From NCBI GenBank assembly GCA_003222375.1, contig QHVX01000043.1, positions 1 through 15,952 of the forward strand: a stretch of 15,952 nt of DNA, given 5' to 3'. The notes under the pieces are model-generated. The model ran no database searches. It saw only the letters and a list, made by a program, of their open reading frames with translations, and was not told where the DNA came from. The position numbers and the translations under genes are program-made. This document shows, piece after piece, positions 13,373 through 15,952 of this stretch (position 1 is its first letter; every line of letters starts with the position of its first letter). This DNA is from Acidobacteriota bacterium (GTDB lineage Bacteria > Acidobacteriota > Thermoanaerobaculia > Gp7-AA8).

Positions 13373-14920
13373 TCAGAACGCCTGACCGCTCGAGAATGAG
13401 ACGAGCAGTCCGCGCCGTCCGCGCGGATCGCGATTGAGCGCATACGCAAAATCGATCCGCAGCAGATTTTTCGGCGTCCTGGGCAAACCCACGCGGATGC
13501 CGACGCCGATGTCGCTCTTGAGTCGCATCAGCGAGCCGAAGCCGCCATCGGTCGCATTTCCTGCATCTGCGAATGCGACGACGCCCGGCGCGGCAAGCTG
13601 CAGGATTTCGCGGCCGAGGTAAAAGCGCTCCTCGAAATTGATCGTGATGGCGCGGCTGCCCGCAAAGCTATGCGCGCGATAGCCGCGAAGGCCGCTCAGC
13701 CCGTCCGCGAAGAATTGCGCTTCCGGGTCCATGCGCCAGCCGCCGTCCAGAAGCAGATGGCCGACGGTCGTGTGCGGATGTTCGTCGCCATGGCGATTGA
13801 CGTAGAGCAGAGCCGCACTTCCGGTCGCATTCTGCAGTCCGGAGGCGAGCCGCGTCGAAAATCCGAACGACGGCATGACGAACGCGTTCGCACCCAGGCG
13901 CATGCCATCGCCGCCGCGAAGCCGGATGAATTCGGTCGTCGAATCGACGCCCAGAAGCGTGGGCGAGACGGCGGCTTCCACCGAGTAATGGCGCCCGAGG
14001 TTGAAGTCCTCGTAGCGAAGGTCCTTGTTGACGAAATTGCGCTTCAGAAAATCGTTCTCGGCGAAGTCGTAGCGCGCGAGGAGATATCGAAACTCGCGCA
14101 TCGATCGAAAGCCCAAATGTCCGGAGATCGTCGTGAAGTCGTCATCGATCGATCGAAAGCCGAACGACAACCGATTCGCCGATTTGTCATTCGGATCGAG
14201 CGCGATGCCATAGGCCGCGCCGAAGTCGCGATGATTCTGCTGAAATCGCGAGACCTCGACTCCGTCGCGATAGAGCTTGTTGTTTTGCCGGAACGCAGTG
14301 AAGGTCGCATCGGACGCCCAGCGGGTCGCGAACGAGAAAAACGGACGCCGCACGTTGAACTGCCGGTTGTAGCCATCGGACGTGTGCGCGTAACCGAAAT
14401 GCGCGCGCAGATACGGTGCGAAGAATGCGGGATCGTTGTAGTTCAGCGCGATCTGGTTGCGATCGACACCTTTGTTCCATCCGAGCTCGATGTCTTTGCC
14501 GAGACCGAGGAGATTCGTCTCGCTGATCGTGGCGCCGTAAGTGTTCATGCCGCCGCGGCTGCCGGCCTGCGTCTCGGGCGCAATCGACCACGAGTCTTGC
14601 GTGACGACTCGCACGTCGACGACGCCGTCGTGAGGCGCGGAAGCCGTCACCGATGCCGATTTGAGAAAGCCGAGCCCGCGCAGATTGCGCTCGGTCTCGG
14701 CGAGACGCTCCGGTTGGTAGAGGTCGCCGGCATGAAAGAGGAGAAATTTTTCGATGACGCGGCGTCGCGTCTCGATGTGCAATCGATCGGCGAGGCGATA
14801 GAACGATCCGTGCTGCTGCTCGCTCGCGGAGTACACATCCAGCGGTTCGATCGAGATGCTTCCGATTCGAAGAGGTTGGGCGTCCAGCGACGCTGTGAGA
14901 AGTACCAGGGCGAGGAGCAC
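13373..14920 (-). CDS. Omp85/BamA-type surface antigen with one POTRA-like domain
   Basis: A 515-residue outer-membrane protein. Residues 1-14 are a short signal peptide (LLALVLLTASLDA). One POTRA-like domain spans about 45-109 (ETRRRVIEKFLLFHAGDLY ... VVDVRVVTQD). The rest alternates like a beta-barrel and ends in phenylalanine. The L6 motif of the family is GLRGYRAHSFAG, with RGY at 412-414. A BamA has five POTRA domains, so this is a smaller member, like patatin-less or accessory Omp85 proteins; its cargo (lipid, protein or export) is unknown. The start is GTG at 14920, the first start of the frame after a stop near 14945. It has no Shine-Dalgarno, and TATCAT ends 5 nt before it. Confidence 0.88.
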   Translation of the reverse strand: MLLALVLLTASLDAQPLRIGSISIEPLDVYSASEQQHGSFYRLADRLHIETRRRVIEKFLLFHAGDLYQPERLAETERNLRGLGFLKSASVTASAPHDGVVDVRVVTQDSWSIAPETQAGSRGGMNTYGATISETNLLGLGKDIELGWNKGVDRNQIALNYNDPAFFAPYLRAHFGYAHTSDGYNRQFNVRRPFFSFATRWASDATFTAFRQNNKLYRDGVEVSRFQQNHRDFGAAYGIALDPNDKSANRLSFGFRSIDDDFTTISGHLGFRSMREFRYLLARYDFAENDFLKRNFVNKDLRYEDFNLGRHYSVEAAVSPTLLGVDSTTEFIRLRGGDGMRLGANAFVMPSFGFSTRLASGLQNATGSAALLYVNRHGDEHPHTTVGHLLLDGGWRMDPEAQFFADGLSGLRGYRAHSFAGSRAITINFEERFYLGREILQLAAPGVVAFADAGNATDGGFGSLMRLKSDIGVGIRVGLPRTPKNLLRIDFAYALNRDPRGRRGLLVSFSSGQAF

Positions 14921-14979
14921 ATACGATGATAGCGCGTGATTTTGTTATCCTGTAACGACATCACGTCCCGGAGGTCCAT
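14921..14979. promoter_or_regulatory. Divergent promoter region of Omp85 gene and tdk; tdk ribosome binding site
   Basis: Toward tdk, TATCCT (14946-14951) is a possible -10 and GGAGGT (14970-14975) a strong Shine-Dalgarno 4 nt before the TTG start. Toward the Omp85 gene, TATCAT on the - strand (14926-14931) is a possible -10 close to its GTG. GTTA-tcctg-TAAC (14944-14956) is a short palindrome overlapping the tdk -10 candidate. No clear -35 is seen. Confidence 0.4.
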
Positions 14980-15585
14980 TTGGACGGTTACAAAGGCGGC
15001 TGGATCGAAATCATCGCCGGCGGAATGTTCTCGGGAAAATCGGAAGAGCTGATTCGAAGGCTGCGGCGCGCGCTGATCGCCCGGCAGCGCGTTCAGGTTT
15101 TCAAGCCACTGATCGACGATCGCTTCAGCACCGACGACATCGTCTCGCGCGATGATCGCCGGCTGAAAGCGATCCCGGTGCCCACGAGTGCCGAGCTCCT
15201 CGCACGCGTCGAGATCGGCGTGCAGGTCGTCGGCATCGACGAAGTGCAGTTCTTCGATGCCGGAGTCGTCGATGTCTGCATGCAGCTCGCCGATGCGGGG
15301 ATCCGCGTGATCGCGGCCGGACTCGATCAGGACTACATGCGCCGGCCTTTCGGTCCGATGCCCGCTCTTCTCGCTGTTGCCGAAGAAGTCTCGAAGATGC
15401 ACGCGGTCTGCGTGCGATGCCGCGGCGCCGCGCATTACTCGCAGCGCGTTTCCGGCGGGGACGCACAGGTGGAGGTCGGCGATGCGTCGTATGAAGCGCG
15501 CTGCCGCTCCTGCTACGAACTTTACAGGGCCGAGGAGATTGTCGAAGAGCCTGCGGTGCAGCTCACGATGCCGCAGCCGGCATGA
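14980..15585 (+). CDS. tdk: Thymidine kinase
   Basis: A type II thymidine kinase of 201 residues that phosphorylates thymidine to dTMP with ATP in nucleotide salvage. The P-loop is GGMFSGKS (14-21). The Walker B/lasso segment is VVGIDEVQFF, with E88 the likely catalytic base. The structural zinc site is CVRC (C144, C147) and CRSC (C175, C178). Length and order match the family. The start is a TTG supported by GGAGGT 4 nt upstream; no better start exists nearby. The stop is overlapped as ATGA by an ATG at 15582 that would begin the M20 gene if the heptamer array were absent. Confidence 0.96.
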   Translation: MDGYKGGWIEIIAGGMFSGKSEELIRRLRRALIARQRVQVFKPLIDDRFSTDDIVSRDDRRLKAIPVPTSAELLARVEIGVQVVGIDEVQFFDAGVVDVCMQLADAGIRVIAAGLDQDYMRRPFGPMPALLAVAEEVSKMHAVCVRCRGAAHYSQRVSGGDAQVEVGDASYEARCRSCYELYRAEEIVEEPAVQLTMPQPA

Positions 15586-15591
15586 CAAAGA

Positions 15592-15619
15592 ACTGAGGAC
15601 TGAGGACTGAGGACTGAGG
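15592..15619. repeat. Tandem heptanucleotide array, four perfect ACTGAGG units
   Basis: Four exact copies of ACTGAGG lie directly after tdk, at 15592, 15599, 15606 and 15613. Neither flank continues the unit. Total length is 28 bp, which is not a multiple of three, and each unit carries TGA. The array separates the ATG overlapping the tdk stop from the lipoprotein signal of the following M20 gene. Confidence 0.95.
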
Positions 15620-15952
15620 CGAAGGTTTTAGCGCTGATCGTTGTCGCCTGCAGCCTTCCCTTCCACTGCAAACGCGCTCCGGCGGCCCAGCAGGATCCGT
15701 TCGATCGCGAAGCGGAAGACGCGCTGGTCGCGTATCTGCGCATCGACACGTCGAATCCGCCCGGCAACGAAACAGCAGGCGCGCGTTTTCTGCAGCAAAT
15801 CTTCGCGAAAGAGGGGATCGACGCGCGGTTGGTCGGATCGAATCCGGCACGGCAATCGATCTACGCGCGGCTCTCTTCCGGTACGAACGAGAAAGCGCTG
15901 CTGCTGCTCCATCACATCGACGTCGTACCGGTCGCGACGAACGAGTGGACGA
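15607..15952 (+). CDS. M20 family metallopeptidase, N-terminal part (3' end outside window; start anomalous)
   Basis: The open frame runs from a TGA at 15601 to the window edge. After KVLALIVVACS, a lipoprotein-type signal with lipobox VVAC, come DPFDREAEDALVAYLRIDTSNPPGNE, the usual M20 N-terminus, and LLLLHHIDVVPVATNEW. The last contains the HxD metal site of the ArgE/DapE/carboxypeptidase G2 group. The product would be a membrane-anchored periplasmic or outer-membrane aminoacylase or carboxypeptidase. No ATG, GTG or TTG precedes the signal in this frame; CTG at 15607, inside the heptamer array, is the only near-cognate choice and sets the coordinate here. The likely ancestral start is ATG 15582, cut off by the array. 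The family call is good; whether it is expressed is uncertain. Confidence 0.75.
   Translation, partial: MRTEAKVLALIVVACSLPFHCKRAPAAQQDPFDREAEDALVAYLRIDTSNPPGNETAGARFLQQIFAKEGIDARLVGSNPARQSIYARLSSGTNEKALLLLHHIDVVPVATNEWT

Noticed and set aside
13670..14929. 419-codon + strand open frame
   Set aside because: It is antisense to the clearly homologous Omp85 gene, its translation is Arg/Glu-rich low-complexity with no domain, and such shadow frames are common in GC-rich DNA.
15607..15952. Calling the M20 gene a pseudogene
   Set aside because: Only its start is abnormal; the visible coding part is intact and the rest is outside the window, so a partial CDS with an anomalous start is safer.
1..15952. 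CRISPR array, tRNA/rRNA, transposase or prophage genes
   Set aside because: No spaced direct repeats, no tRNA-like or rRNA-like stretches, and no recombinase or phage protein motifs were seen; the only repeats are the palindromes and heptamer tracts listed.

Overview
This is a GC-rich, densely coded window of bacterial chromosome with no rRNA, tRNA, CRISPR or transposase gene. An Omp85-type outer-membrane protein, a TonB-like protein, a lipoprotein-type signal and Tat/Sec exports point to a diderm bacterium. The DUF1800/DUF1501 pair, the paired M16 peptidases, DUF4013, DUF2085 and DUF4388 proteins, and the dispersed hairpin and heptamer repeats are most reminiscent of Acidobacteriota or related soil/sediment phyla. 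That placement is inference from gene content; no marker gene settles it.

Layout, left to right. (1) The 3' end of a DUF1800 gene overlaps a Tat-exported DUF1501 gene on the + strand. (2) A perfect 31-bp inverted repeat fills the whole gap to the convergent next unit. (3) On the - strand lies a three-gene operon: catalytic M16 peptidase, HxxEH-less M16 partner, small membrane-anchored protein. (4) Divergent from it is a lone SAM-dependent methyltransferase. (5) A long - strand run follows in transcription order: TonB-like protein, RodA (SEDS glycosyltransferase), VanZ-like protein, GAF-GAF-HD-GYP protein, MFS transporter. A palindromic repeat covers the MFS start codon. (6) Divergent from the TonB-like gene, on the + strand, come DUF4013 and DUF2085 membrane proteins (overlapping), then a DUF4388 protein with its own good sigma70-like promoter. 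(7) A convergent Omp85 gene with one POTRA-like domain follows on the - strand. (8) Thymidine kinase and the 5' part of an M20 metallopeptidase close the window on the + strand.

The best-supported functional groupings are the M16 heterodimer, where one subunit carries the zinc site and the other the R/Y substrate motif, and the envelope unit tonB-like/rodA/vanZ. I found no clearly new multi-gene system. The more unusual material is at gene boundaries. Three repeat classes sit exactly on starts or stops: the 31-bp hairpin, a GTCATCC-GAGC palindrome and 7-bp tandem repeats. In the M20 gene, a 28-bp array of four 7-mers separates an ATG that overlaps the tdk stop codon from an otherwise intact lipoprotein signal; conceptually removing the array restores one continuous reading frame. 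Several genes also have a -10-like hexamer about 5 to 11 nt before the start codon and no Shine-Dalgarno, suggesting leaderless or near-leaderless transcripts.
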